A stretch of DNA of 64,000 bases from Muribaculaceae bacterium Isolate-037 (Harlan). GTDB taxonomy: Bacteria; Bacteroidota; Bacteroidia; Bacteroidales; Muribaculaceae. Each line of letters begins with the position of its first letter. Within the stretch, counting starts at the first letter, position 1. The stretch spans positions 29,594 to 93,593 of the forward strand of contig RIAZ01000021.1 in the NCBI GenBank assembly GCA_003762615.1, in the 5' to 3' direction. The notes under the pieces are model-generated. The model made no database searches, was not told where the DNA came from, and saw nothing but the letters and a program-made list of their open reading frames with translations. Positions 44,209 to 52,916 of the stretch are shown piece by piece. A program made the translations under genes and the position numbers.

Positions 44209-44795
44209 TTTTTAAATTTCTCCCACACATCGCCAAAGCGATCCGTCGCAGGCAGCCAGATATGACACTCCGCAACCGGATGTTGCACGGATTAATCGCA
44301 AACGTATGCATCATCATGGCATGCCTGCCTCTCGCCGGATGCGTGCCGTCGTATAAATTCAACGGCTCCGCAATCAACTACGACGTCTACAAGACTATCG
44401 ACATATCCGAATTTCCGATACGTGCCGCTCTCGTATATCCGCCACTCCAGCAGGTGTTTGAGAACAAGCTCCTTGACACCGTGACACGCCAGACCCGCCT
44501 ACAGGAAGTTGACGGCAATTCCGACCTTGAGATGACCGGAGAGATCACAGGCTATTCGCTCTCACCGCAATCGGTAGGCACCGACGCATATGCCACCGAG
44601 ACCCGGCTCACGATAACCGTGAGAGTGAAATACACCGACACAAAGAACCCCGCAAACGATATCGATCAATCCTTCTCCGCCTACCGGCAATTCTCAAGCT
44701 CCCTGATGCTCACCGACGTGCAGGACGACCTCTGCAACGAAATTTGCGACGAGCTTGTAGACCTCATCTTTAACGCCACTCTCGGCAACTGGTGA
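44205..44795 (+). CDS. lptE: LptE-family LPS-assembly lipoprotein
   Basis: The protein is a partner of LptD in placing LPS in the outer membrane. It has a long N-terminal region and a lipobox LPLAGC with Cys46; an internal start at 44262 or 44280 would give a normal-length signal peptide, but the ATGA overlap with the upstream gene supports 44205. The mature part follows the Bacteroidetes LptE pattern: YKFNGSAINYDVYKTIDISEFPIRA, then LLDTVTRQTRLQEVDGNSDLEMTGEITGY. The total of 196 residues is slightly long because of the N-terminal extension. Confidence 0.85.
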   Translation: MIFKFLPHIAKAIRRRQPDMTLRNRMLHGLIANVCIIMACLPLAGCVPSYKFNGSAINYDVYKTIDISEFPIRAALVYPPLQQVFENKLLDTVTRQTRLQEVDGNSDLEMTGEITGYSLSPQSVGTDAYATETRLTITVRVKYTDTKNPANDIDQSFSAYRQFSSSLMLTDVQDDLCNEICDELVDLIFNATLGNW

Positions 44796-44816
44796 CACCC
44801 TCTCATCCCCTCTGAT

Positions 44817-45401
44817 ATGACCGACAAATATCCCTATTTCATATACCCTGACGTAATTGCCCTCCGGAATCCGGAATCCGGTCTATCCCCCGAGGAGAGA
44901 GAACGGATAATCCGGAAAATAGCCGCAAACGTAGGCGACATACCGGCATTACGTCTGATGCTCGGGCTCGATTCGGAAGAATTTGCAAGATTCTACCCCG
45001 ACATGAAAGCATCCACACCCTCCACGTCAGACACCATCGACACATTCCTCTCCCGGTTCGGACGTCAGGACGCACCCGTATCGAAAGCCGCCGAAGAGAT
45101 CGGCACCGACTATACCGACAAGCAATTCGATGACAATAACGCCAATAGCGTCAATAATGTCAATAATGTCAATAATGTCAATAATGACCTTAATGACCTT
45201 AACGTCCCCACCGACACCCCACCCGAGAACCTCGCATCTGCCAACGAATACATAAAAAAACGTGATTATCAAACCGCCTTGGAAATTATTATGCGTATAA
45301 GTTTGAATAATCCGGAAAAAAGTATTTACTTTGCAGACCAAATACGTTTTCTGAAAAAACTTATTCTCAATCAAACGAAAAAAAACAACTGCGGAAGCTG
45401 A
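44817..45401 (+). CDS. Hypothetical protein with an Asn-Asn-Val repeat linker
   Basis: The 194-residue cytoplasmic protein sits between lptE and secG. An N-terminal helical region (about 1-65, with SPEERERIIRKIAANVGDIPALRLML) and a C-terminal TPR-like pair (NEYIKKRDYQTALEIIMRISLNNPEKSIYFADQIRFLKKLI) are joined by a low-complexity linker of NNV repeats. The linker is made of four exact 9-bp units (GTCAATAAT) at 45150-45185, so copy changes would not shift the frame. This type of protein is conserved in position in Bacteroidales, but I know of no function. It follows lptE by 21 nt. Confidence 0.75.
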   Translation: MTDKYPYFIYPDVIALRNPESGLSPEERERIIRKIAANVGDIPALRLMLGLDSEEFARFYPDMKASTPSTSDTIDTFLSRFGRQDAPVSKAAEEIGTDYTDKQFDDNNANSVNNVNNVNNVNNDLNDLNVPTDTPPENLASANEYIKKRDYQTALEIIMRISLNNPEKSIYFADQIRFLKKLILNQTKKNNCGS

Positions 45402-45405
45402 TTTC

Positions 45406-45426
45406 AGTAATCGTAAAAAGATTACT
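45406..45426. promoter_or_regulatory. 21-bp dyad, copy 2 (AGTAATC-N7-GATTACT)
   Basis: This is the exact reverse complement of the element at 9955-9975 (spacer GTAAAAA here). It lies between the hypothetical gene and secG, ending 34 bp before the secG ATG. Confidence 0.5.
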
Positions 45427-45460
45427 TAACAGCCGAAAGCAATAACAACACAACAAAAAA

Positions 45461-45829
45461 ATGTATATCTTTCTCAGCATTCTCATCGTGCTCGCATGCC
45501 TTCTGCTGATCGGCGCGGTGCTTATTCAGAAATCAAAAGGGGGCGGACTCGCTTCCGACTATTCTCAAGGCAACCAGTATCTCGGTTATCGCAAGACCAC
45601 CGACTTCATTGAAAAAGCAACCTGGTCGCTTGCAATCTTCATCTGCGTGGTGAGCATCTGCGCATCATTCGCCATCAAGACTCCGGTCAACGTATCAAGC
45701 ATGGCACCCGCGCCCGCTGCAACATCCGCGCCCGCTGCCGCTCCCTCCAACACCCCCGCGCCTCAGGAAGCTGCTTCCGAAACTCAGGATGCAACACCCG
45801 CTGCTTCCGAAACTCCAGCCGGAAACTAA
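45461..45829 (+). CDS. secG: Preprotein translocase subunit SecG
   Basis: This small inner-membrane subunit of SecYEG has two helices (about 2-22 and 56-76), with the conserved GAVLIQKSKGGGLASDYS loop after the first. The C-terminal tail of about 45 residues is rich in Ala and Pro (APAATSAPAAAPS...), common in Bacteroidetes SecG. It is the last gene of the plus-strand block and is followed by a terminator. Confidence 0.93.
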   Translation: MYIFLSILIVLACLLLIGAVLIQKSKGGGLASDYSQGNQYLGYRKTTDFIEKATWSLAIFICVVSICASFAIKTPVNVSSMAPAPAATSAPAAAPSNTPAPQEAASETQDATPAASETPAGN

Positions 45830-45875
45830 AAACTGCAGATGAATAAAAAAATCTGATAACGCGACAATAGACTTA

Positions 45876-45911
45876 GAGCCGATTCTTCAAAAGAACCGGC
45901 TCTTTTATTTT
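45876..45911 (+). terminator. Intrinsic terminator of secG
   Basis: GAGCCG-A-TTCTT pairs with AAGAA-C-CGGCTC (one mismatch) over a short loop and is followed by TTTTATTTTA. Confidence 0.85.
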
Positions 45912-46018
45912 ATCACCTTAATTTGTAATCACTGATTCAGCCACCTCCGGACCCCACCCCCACTTAGAAAGAATAGATTTTGTAAACAGACAGGAAGTGA
46001 AGGTGGGGTAAGAAGGTA

Positions 46019-47467
46019 TCAGCCGATACAACGCTTTATCTCGCCGAGCAAACGGTCAGTATTGATGGGCTTGGAAACGTAGCTGTTGAAGCCATTCTCC
46101 ATGATACGCGCCTTATCTGAAGAGAAAGCATAAGCCGTCACCGCTATGATGGGAACGGTAGTAGAACGCTGCCGTATATGGCGCGTAGCCTCATATCCAT
46201 CCATAAAAGGCATATTGATATCCATCAGTATGAGATCAGGATTCGTCTTCGGAAACATATCCACTACCTCCCTGCCATTCCATGCATGTGCGAGACGATA
46301 ATCTTTCTCAAGAATCATCTGGAAGAGAAGATAATTACTTTCATTATCCTCCGCGATAAGAAGTAGTGGGCGGTTGTCGTTCTTATCCGATGCAGTCTGT
46401 GAGGGCGACAGGATTTTATCCACAGAAACCGGCTCCAGCGCCTCTGTTTCTATCGGAGTGACCGGGAGAGTGAACCAGAACAACGAGCCGCGACCCTCTC
46501 CGGCAGACTCGACACCAATTTCTCCGTTGAACGTGTCGATAATATTCTTACATATCGATAGTCCGAGTCCGGTGCCCGGAGAGACATCATTCTGTTTGGA
46601 AAAACGCTTGAACAGCAATGCCTGCTTCTCCGGCGAGATTCCATATCCGGTATCCTTTACAAAGAAATATACCGACTGCTCCCTCACCTCATACCCAAAC
46701 GTGATGCTTCCGCGCGGAGTGAACTTGCAGGCATTCGTCAGAAGATTTATCAGCACCTGCGACAGTCTCCCGGGGTCAGTCTCTATCTTGCATTCCGCAG
46801 CCCCGAGCACGTAGTTGAGCACCGTATGAGACTGCACCCTCATCCTCACGGTGCTCTCCACGGAGCGCATCAACTCATTTAGTTCAACCACCTTTTTACG
46901 GAATTGGAGTCTCCCCTCCTCCATCTTGGCAATGTCAAGCACATCATCGATAAGCTGCAGAAGCATCTTTGTATTATTATCGATAATCTCCGCATAGGCA
47001 GCCTGCTGCTGCTTGTCGGCACTCTGCGAAATCAGGCGTGAGAATCCGGATATGGCGTTTACCGGAGTGCGGATCTCATGGCTCATATTCGCAAGATACG
47101 ACATCTTCATAGCCGCCTCACTCTTCGCTTTCTCAAGAGCCTCCGAGAGAGCCATCTTCTCCTTTTGCAGACGCGTGGGATTCTCCAATGTCAGCACCAC
47201 GTATTCGCCATCCGGCATCTCGACATATTCGCCCGACACCATAATATCTGTAACGCCGCTGTCGCCATCAGCAACAGCCGCACTTGCTTCCAAAGCCTCA
47301 AAGCCTTTTTTCTGACTAAATGTCATGTCGACAGCAGCCAGGACAGCAGCCGTCAGAATCGCATCGCCGTCAACCGGATGGTTGCGGTAGACTATCTGAC
47401 GTCTACGGTCTAAAACTACTACATCTGCCTTGACACCTTGCAAGATTGTTTCAAGATTTAACGACAT
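46019..47467 (-). CDS. Soluble hybrid histidine kinase with receiver domain
   Basis: The 482-residue protein has no signal peptide or transmembrane helix. A short PAS-like N-terminus (1-100) is followed by a linker helix, HisKA with His130 in NMSHEIRTP, an HATPase domain (NLLTNACKFTP, DTGYGIS, GTGLGLSI) and a C-terminal receiver domain with the phospho-Asp in DLILMDINMPFMDGYE and Lys in YVSKPIN. It could take phosphate from, or compete with, the membrane kinase encoded 27 nt upstream, passing it to its own receiver. It is the last gene of the exopolysaccharide operon. Confidence 0.93.
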   Translation of the reverse strand: MSLNLETILQGVKADVVVLDRRRQIVYRNHPVDGDAILTAAVLAAVDMTFSQKKGFEALEASAAVADGDSGVTDIMVSGEYVEMPDGEYVVLTLENPTRLQKEKMALSEALEKAKSEAAMKMSYLANMSHEIRTPVNAISGFSRLISQSADKQQQAAYAEIIDNNTKMLLQLIDDVLDIAKMEEGRLQFRKKVVELNELMRSVESTVRMRVQSHTVLNYVLGAAECKIETDPGRLSQVLINLLTNACKFTPRGSITFGYEVREQSVYFFVKDTGYGISPEKQALLFKRFSKQNDVSPGTGLGLSICKNIIDTFNGEIGVESAGEGRGSLFWFTLPVTPIETEALEPVSVDKILSPSQTASDKNDNRPLLLIAEDNESNYLLFQMILEKDYRLAHAWNGREVVDMFPKTNPDLILMDINMPFMDGYEATRHIRQRSTTVPIIAVTAYAFSSDKARIMENGFNSYVSKPINTDRLLGEIKRCIG

Positions 47468-47494
47468 AGTTATATATTTTTTAAGTTATTCTTT

Positions 47495-50227
47495 TCAATT
47501 TAAATCACATCCTCCACCCAAATGCCGTCCGGAAATCATTGGCTTTACAGGTAGCGTAAACCAGAATAGAGTCCCTTTCCCGCGTCCTGCCGATTCCACT
47601 CCAATCTCTCCACCAAGTTTCTCCACGATGCTCTTGCTTATCGACAATCCGAGTCCGTTGCCCTGCACAAAATTATTCAGCTTGGTGAATCGGGTGAACA
47701 CCTTGTCGAGATCCTCCTCCGGGATGCCGATTCCGGTGTCGCGCACATAGAAATACACATTATCCTCACGCAATTCATATCCAAACGTGATGCAACCTTT
47801 CGGAGTGAACTTCACAGCATTGTTCAGTAAGTTTATAAGCACCTGGCTAAGGCGGTTGGAATCCGTCTCTATCACTGCCTGAGGCGCATCAAACACGTGG
47901 TTAAGCACGACTCCCGCAGGAATTTTCAGTTTCATCATATCGTCCACCTTAATCAAAAGTTGGTTAAGATCCGTGGGACGTATGTTGAAATCAAGAGTGT
48001 TCGACTCCACCTTAGCCACGTCAAGCACATCACCTATCAATTTAAGCAGAAGCTGATTGTTGGTCTCTATTATATTGACAAACCGCTCCCTCTTCTCCGC
48101 ATCATCAGTTCTACAGAGAAGGTTTGAGAATCCCACTATTGCATTTAGCGGAGTGCGGATCTCATGGCTCATGTTTGCAAGGAACGCCATCTTCAGCTTA
48201 TCCGATTCAAGCGCACGCTCACGTGCATCTATAAGCATCGCCTCCTGCCGCTTACGCTCCGTTATCACGAGCATCGAGCCTATGAGCACCGACGGCATAT
48301 TATCCTCATCATATTCCGTCACCATCGCGCTCACCTCTATCCACTCCTCCGTCTCCTCGCCACCCTTGCCATATAGAAGCCGATATTCCAGACTTGCTGT
48401 CCGGATGGTGCCAACCGTGAGCTGATGATGGGTATCCACCACCCTCTCCAGATCCTCCGGATGAATCATTGAGAAATATACGTCCTCATGCATCACTTTC
48501 AAATCCTGGCGTGAAGGCATCCCCTTTTCAAATCCATCATGCTTCGCCACGCGCTGTATCTCGCACGCTATCTCATGCTTCTTAAGATCCCATCGCCACG
48601 GGATGATACGAGCCACGTCAAGCGTCATATCAAGTTTGCGCACAAGCTCTCTGAGCTGACGGTCAGTCCGGCTCTTGGCTGTCGTGTCGACTACAAAGAT
48701 ATTTATCTCTCTCACCGGATTCCTCGACTCAGCCTCGTCCACATACATTATAAACTCATAGTAAGTGTCGGGCACCGTGAAATGATATGGGAAAACCATG
48801 TCACGCTCCCCACCACGCAACGACTCTGACAGGCGCGGCAGGAAATCATCCTCAAAATGCTCATCACTATCTATCGGCAAATCCTTCCCCTTCACCAGAC
48901 GGCAAAATGTCTCATTACCTCCATGATATTCCAGCCTGTCGATTATACCCTCTCCCCCGTATACCACCGTCGCCTGCGTATAGCCTATCGGCATATTGTT
49001 GACAAGACGGTTATGGGCACTCAGGAATGCAATCTTACGTCGTTGGAAAAGAGCTATGATGACCGCCACCGTGATCACTGCAATCAGAATCACCATTATC
49101 GCAATAATATGCACGCGATATAGCTCCCAGGCAGTCTTCGGACGGTTAAGAAAAACAGTGCCCGGAGGGCAAGCATCGACCGAGATTCCGTCGCGGGTGA
49201 GCTGCTCATAGTCAATCATCGGGAAAGCCTTATCCACGTAAAGAAACGGCACCTTCCTCATATCCTTGTCGGAGATAAGGTCATGAAGCCCCTTCTGGAT
49301 ATACGCATGGAGCATATCCGGCGACGGGAAATAACCACCTGTTATGCCATAACGGAAATATGGTTCCCTAAGTCCGAATACCGGACGATGCACACCGGAA
49401 ATCGTGCGTGCCTCGCCGGCTATCAGCTGCGGATAGCCGTGCACCGTCATCCTCTCGAAAAACCATGTGGAGAGCAACAGCCCGGTGTTGTAGTCGGCAT
49501 CATTAAGATACCTCTGAAGCTTCTCCCCATTCGCCTGATTTCCGACAAGCCATTCATATTCAAGCGAAGGATAACGCTCTCCAAGATACTTACGTATGCA
49601 TCCGCTCAGATAGCGGTTGATATATAGGGCATCCGCGATAAACACAAGCTTGTTCATTTCCGGAAACATATACGCCATCATGTCGATGGTCTGTTCATAC
49701 AGGTTAGGAACCATCACAATAGTGAAGTTATAGTCATTTCTCAACGTCTCAAGTGGAAGAAGAGGATATGCCACCGAATCATCAATACTGTCGGTATCCG
49801 TATAGTAGAAATCCTGCGGTCCATAGAGGTCAGATTGGGAGATAAGAAGCATAGGCACGTCGCCCCATTCCCTGACAATCCTGTCCCGGAGTGTAAACGC
49901 GAAATTACCCACCAGCACCACGTAGTCGGGATGCGCATCGGAATAACGGTGGAACACTCCGTCCGACATATTGTTGTAGTCCGTGGCATTATGGATGAGC
50001 GTGCTGTTGAGATGCACCACCTCCGCAGCACGGAAATTCTCGCGCCGGGATATCTCCTGCATTATCGGGGTGATGATATCCTGTGCCCAGGGTGCCCCTT
50101 CATTATAGGCGTTGAGAATCACGAGACGCCTCTCTTCCTGAGCCATAGCACTGCCGAACATCGGCAACAACGTGAGAATCAGAATTACCTTAAAGAAGAA
50201 AGGAGTGAAATAACGGTATGCCGACAT
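47495..50227 (-). CDS. Membrane sensor histidine kinase with ABC-substrate-binding-like periplasmic domain
   Basis: The 910-residue kinase has a signal peptide (1-29) and a periplasmic region of about 340 residues resembling the ABC_sub_bind/LacI-like two-lobed fold (RRLVILNAYNEGAPWAQDI; HPDYVVLVGN; VPMLLISQS). One transmembrane helix (about 372-395), two PAS-like modules (about 400-650), HisKA with the His in NMSHEIRTPLNA and HATPase (NLLNNAVKFTP, DTGIGI, GNGLGLSI) follow. There is no receiver. It probably senses a small ligand outside the inner membrane and signals to receivers in the same operon, such as the hybrid kinase and perhaps the receiver-like zinc-ribbon protein. Confidence 0.9.
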   Translation of the reverse strand: MSAYRYFTPFFFKVILILTLLPMFGSAMAQEERRLVILNAYNEGAPWAQDIITPIMQEISRRENFRAAEVVHLNSTLIHNATDYNNMSDGVFHRYSDAHPDYVVLVGNFAFTLRDRIVREWGDVPMLLISQSDLYGPQDFYYTDTDSIDDSVAYPLLPLETLRNDYNFTIVMVPNLYEQTIDMMAYMFPEMNKLVFIADALYINRYLSGCIRKYLGERYPSLEYEWLVGNQANGEKLQRYLNDADYNTGLLLSTWFFERMTVHGYPQLIAGEARTISGVHRPVFGLREPYFRYGITGGYFPSPDMLHAYIQKGLHDLISDKDMRKVPFLYVDKAFPMIDYEQLTRDGISVDACPPGTVFLNRPKTAWELYRVHIIAIMVILIAVITVAVIIALFQRRKIAFLSAHNRLVNNMPIGYTQATVVYGGEGIIDRLEYHGGNETFCRLVKGKDLPIDSDEHFEDDFLPRLSESLRGGERDMVFPYHFTVPDTYYEFIMYVDEAESRNPVREINIFVVDTTAKSRTDRQLRELVRKLDMTLDVARIIPWRWDLKKHEIACEIQRVAKHDGFEKGMPSRQDLKVMHEDVYFSMIHPEDLERVVDTHHQLTVGTIRTASLEYRLLYGKGGEETEEWIEVSAMVTEYDEDNMPSVLIGSMLVITERKRQEAMLIDARERALESDKLKMAFLANMSHEIRTPLNAIVGFSNLLCRTDDAEKRERFVNIIETNNQLLLKLIGDVLDVAKVESNTLDFNIRPTDLNQLLIKVDDMMKLKIPAGVVLNHVFDAPQAVIETDSNRLSQVLINLLNNAVKFTPKGCITFGYELREDNVYFYVRDTGIGIPEEDLDKVFTRFTKLNNFVQGNGLGLSISKSIVEKLGGEIGVESAGRGKGTLFWFTLPVKPMISGRHLGGGCDLN

Positions 50228-50281
50228 AGGGTTATTCTTTCTTGTTATTCATTCTTTATATTCATAAGTCGGGATTAAGGA

Positions 50282-51550
50282 TCATAAATCAGGATTGACA
50301 ATAGCCTGCTCAATAAACCCCCGACGCGTCACTGATCTCAGGTCAAGACGAGAGAAGCAGGAATGATTCACGCATCTCACCACCACGTCAAAAGACCCTG
50401 CCGCGACAATCTCCTTGAAATCGGTCGACACCAGCACGTCTCCATATTCATGCCTTACTGTGTCTATGTTGACAACCGGATCGTAGGCAATCACGTGGGG
50501 AGTATATTCCAGAAGCCTCATGATTGTGTCATACACCTTTGTATTTCTTATATCCGGACAATTAGCCTTAAAAGAGAATCCCAGCACAAGAATCCGCATC
50601 TCCGATGGCTCCTTACCACGCTCCCTTATTGTCTTCACCACATTTTCCGCCAGATAGAATCCCATCGACTCGTTGATTCTCCGCGCCTCCTTCATCAGAT
50701 GCGGATGCTCTCCGTGGCGTTCAGCCTGACGGATAAGATAATAAGGATCGACACTGATGCAGTGTCCCCCCACAAGTCCGGGATGGAATTTAAGGAAATT
50801 CCATTTTGTGGATGCAGCCTCCAGCACTCTGTCGGTATTTATGTTGAGAGAATTGAGCACCTTCGTCACTTCATTAATAAACGCGATATTTACGTCACGT
50901 TGTGTATTCTCTATTATCTTTGCCGCCTCCGCCACTTTTATCGAGGATGCCAGATGCGTTCCCCCGGTCAGCACGGAGGAATACACCCTGTTGATACGCT
51001 CCGCCGCCTCCGGCGTGGAGCCGGAAACTATCTTGCAGATATTGCGCACGGTATGCTCTCGGTCGCCCGGATTGATACGTTCCGGTGAATAGCCGGCGGT
51101 GAAATCAAGGTTGCAGACCAGCCCCGACACTCTCTCGATGATAGGGATACAGAAATCCTCCGTGGTGCCGGGATAGACAGTGCTCTCAAACACCACCACG
51201 TCACCACGTTTTATGACGCTTCCCACCGTCTGTGACGCCGCCTCAAGATACGACAGGTCAGGATTATGGTTGCTGTCGACAGGAGTCGGCACCGCCACTA
51301 TGTAGAACGAACAGCCACGCAACGTCTCCACATCTGTGCTGCACGTGAGTCGCCTTGAAAATGCATCCTCAAGCTCATGATACGTCACCTCACGCGTGGA
51401 GTCATAATAGCGGTTAATCTCGCTGACCCTACGCTTCTTCAAGTCATAGCCCCTCACCTCATACTTTGAGGCGAAGAGACATGCCAACGGAAGTCCTACA
51501 TATCCCAATCCAAGTATCCCTATTATCTCGCTGCAACTCCTATGGTTCAT
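50282..51550 (-). CDS. UDP-N-acetylhexosamine 6-dehydrogenase (WbpA/TviB type)
   Basis: This NAD-dependent four-electron oxidation makes a UDP-HexNAc uronic acid (or UDP-glucuronic acid) for polysaccharide synthesis. The 422-residue protein has the Rossmann motif GILGLGYVGLPLA, AVPTPVD, FESTVYPGTTEDF, the TAGYSPERINPGD segment that marks the WbpA/TviB (UDP-GlcNAc) branch, Lys211 and the catalytic Cys264 in GGHCISVDPYYL. The C-terminal cap is complete. It lies between the GT2 synthase (36 nt) and the sensor kinase (54 nt), so it should supply the precursor for that synthase. Confidence 0.92.
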   Translation of the reverse strand: MNHRSCSEIIGILGLGYVGLPLACLFASKYEVRGYDLKKRRVSEINRYYDSTREVTYHELEDAFSRRLTCSTDVETLRGCSFYIVAVPTPVDSNHNPDLSYLEAASQTVGSVIKRGDVVVFESTVYPGTTEDFCIPIIERVSGLVCNLDFTAGYSPERINPGDREHTVRNICKIVSGSTPEAAERINRVYSSVLTGGTHLASSIKVAEAAKIIENTQRDVNIAFINEVTKVLNSLNINTDRVLEAASTKWNFLKFHPGLVGGHCISVDPYYLIRQAERHGEHPHLMKEARRINESMGFYLAENVVKTIRERGKEPSEMRILVLGFSFKANCPDIRNTKVYDTIMRLLEYTPHVIAYDPVVNIDTVRHEYGDVLVSTDFKEIVAAGSFDVVVRCVNHSCFSRLDLRSVTRRGFIEQAIVNPDL

Positions 51551-51586
51551 CTTTCTCTTTTTTTACAAAACATTAAACTCTCCCGC

Positions 51587-52906
51587 TCATAAACCCTCCT
51601 CCTGCGCCACCATGGATGTCTTTCTCGGATTCCAGTTATCATGATAGGAGGAATAGAAGAAGAGTTCCACAGTGTGCCCGATAAGACGCGCCACCCTAAG
51701 GAAATATCCCATATAGATGGAGTGGAACAGAAGCAATGCTCCCAGACGCCTCTCCTGATGTGTGCGCTCCGACACACACTGCATCACCACAAACGCCATT
51801 ATTGAGAACGACAGGCGTATCAGCCAGCCGACAAGCATCACATCAGCGATGCGATCAACATTGCTGAGCACAAGCGTGATGATATAGAACACCCAGATAT
51901 AATTGAAGATACAGTCATAAATGATACAGTCAAGATTCGACGCCATGTTGAGGAAGGAGAAATTGCGGTCGCTCCACAATATATCGCGATGCTTGCGCAC
52001 ACGGAAACGTATCAGGGACTTCGACCAGCGCAGACGCTGCATGAACAGCTTGCTCCATTTCACCGGCACGTTGGTGAGACACACCGCCTTGTTGGCAAAC
52101 GTCACCTTATAGCCCGCCTTACGCAGCTTCTGCGTGAGGTCGCCGTCAAGTCCCGGACCTATATCCCATCCCCCAATCTGGCGGATGGTGTCAGTCTCGA
52201 AGGCTCCGAACGCACCCGAGATAATGTGGAAGATGCCGAGCATATCCGTAGCCATTCGTCCGATTTGTATCGTGCGGAGATATTCGAGAGCCTGCATCGA
52301 CGTGCACATAGAGTCGTCGATATTCCTCACCTTGATGCATCCGCCGACCCCTCTGACGTCGCGATCCATATAGAAGGGTATAAGGATCTGCTCTATTGCA
52401 TCGCGGTCGAGCGAACTGTCGGAATCGATATGCACCAGATATTTACCAGACGCATGTTCCAACCCGTAGTTGGCTGCCGATGCCTTTCCTCCGCGTTCAT
52501 TCATCCGGAAATAATGCTTTATCATCCCGGCTTTCTGAAGATCGGCACATATAAGCGGCGTGGCATCATCCGACCCGTCATCCACGATTATAACCTCAAA
52601 ATTGTCATACGTCTGCTCCCGCAACGACTCCAAGAGTCGGTAAAGGTTCTCCCCCTCATTCTTTCCGGGCGCGAGAATCGTGACAAGCGGACGCTCCACA
52701 AATAGCTGACGACGTGCTATCGCCTCACGTCTGCGGCGACTCCGCCACGTGACGCCATAACGCACTGCCGCCACTATATCAGTAAGATAATAGCGCGGAA
52801 ACTCCACGAAAATCAGAAACCAATATGTCGTGGCAAGATAATCCCACGACAGATTCGCCGTGAAGCAGGCTATTATACCGTCAATTATTCCAAATGCGTA
52901 ATCCAT
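51587..52906 (-). CDS. Processive family 2 glycosyltransferase (polysaccharide synthase-like)
   Basis: This 439-residue inner-membrane synthase probably polymerises and extrudes a beta-linked polysaccharide, as hyaluronan, PgaC and Alg8 synthases do. One or two helices precede the cytoplasmic GT2 domain (residues 10-48). Catalytic motifs are Asp109-Asp110 in IIVDDGS, the DSD at 161-163, DGD at 254-256 (the TED equivalent) and Q-R-L-R-W at 290-294. Three or more helices follow (about 328-350, 355-380, 400-425). It has no PilZ domain. The dehydrogenase gene next to it suggests a uronic-acid-containing polymer. Confidence 0.88.
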   Translation of the reverse strand: MDYAFGIIDGIIACFTANLSWDYLATTYWFLIFVEFPRYYLTDIVAAVRYGVTWRSRRRREAIARRQLFVERPLVTILAPGKNEGENLYRLLESLREQTYDNFEVIIVDDGSDDATPLICADLQKAGMIKHYFRMNERGGKASAANYGLEHASGKYLVHIDSDSSLDRDAIEQILIPFYMDRDVRGVGGCIKVRNIDDSMCTSMQALEYLRTIQIGRMATDMLGIFHIISGAFGAFETDTIRQIGGWDIGPGLDGDLTQKLRKAGYKVTFANKAVCLTNVPVKWSKLFMQRLRWSKSLIRFRVRKHRDILWSDRNFSFLNMASNLDCIIYDCIFNYIWVFYIITLVLSNVDRIADVMLVGWLIRLSFSIMAFVVMQCVSERTHQERRLGALLLFHSIYMGYFLRVARLIGHTVELFFYSSYHDNWNPRKTSMVAQEEGL

Positions 52907-52916
52907 AAAAAATCTC

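Noticed and set aside
45150..45185. Possible phase-variable microsatellite
   Set aside because: The unit is 9 bp and in frame, so copy-number change alters linker length but cannot switch the gene off.
45930..46018. Terminator for the kinase operon formed by the CCCCACC/GGTGGGG inverted repeat
   Set aside because: Pairing is interrupted and no T-run follows on the minus strand.
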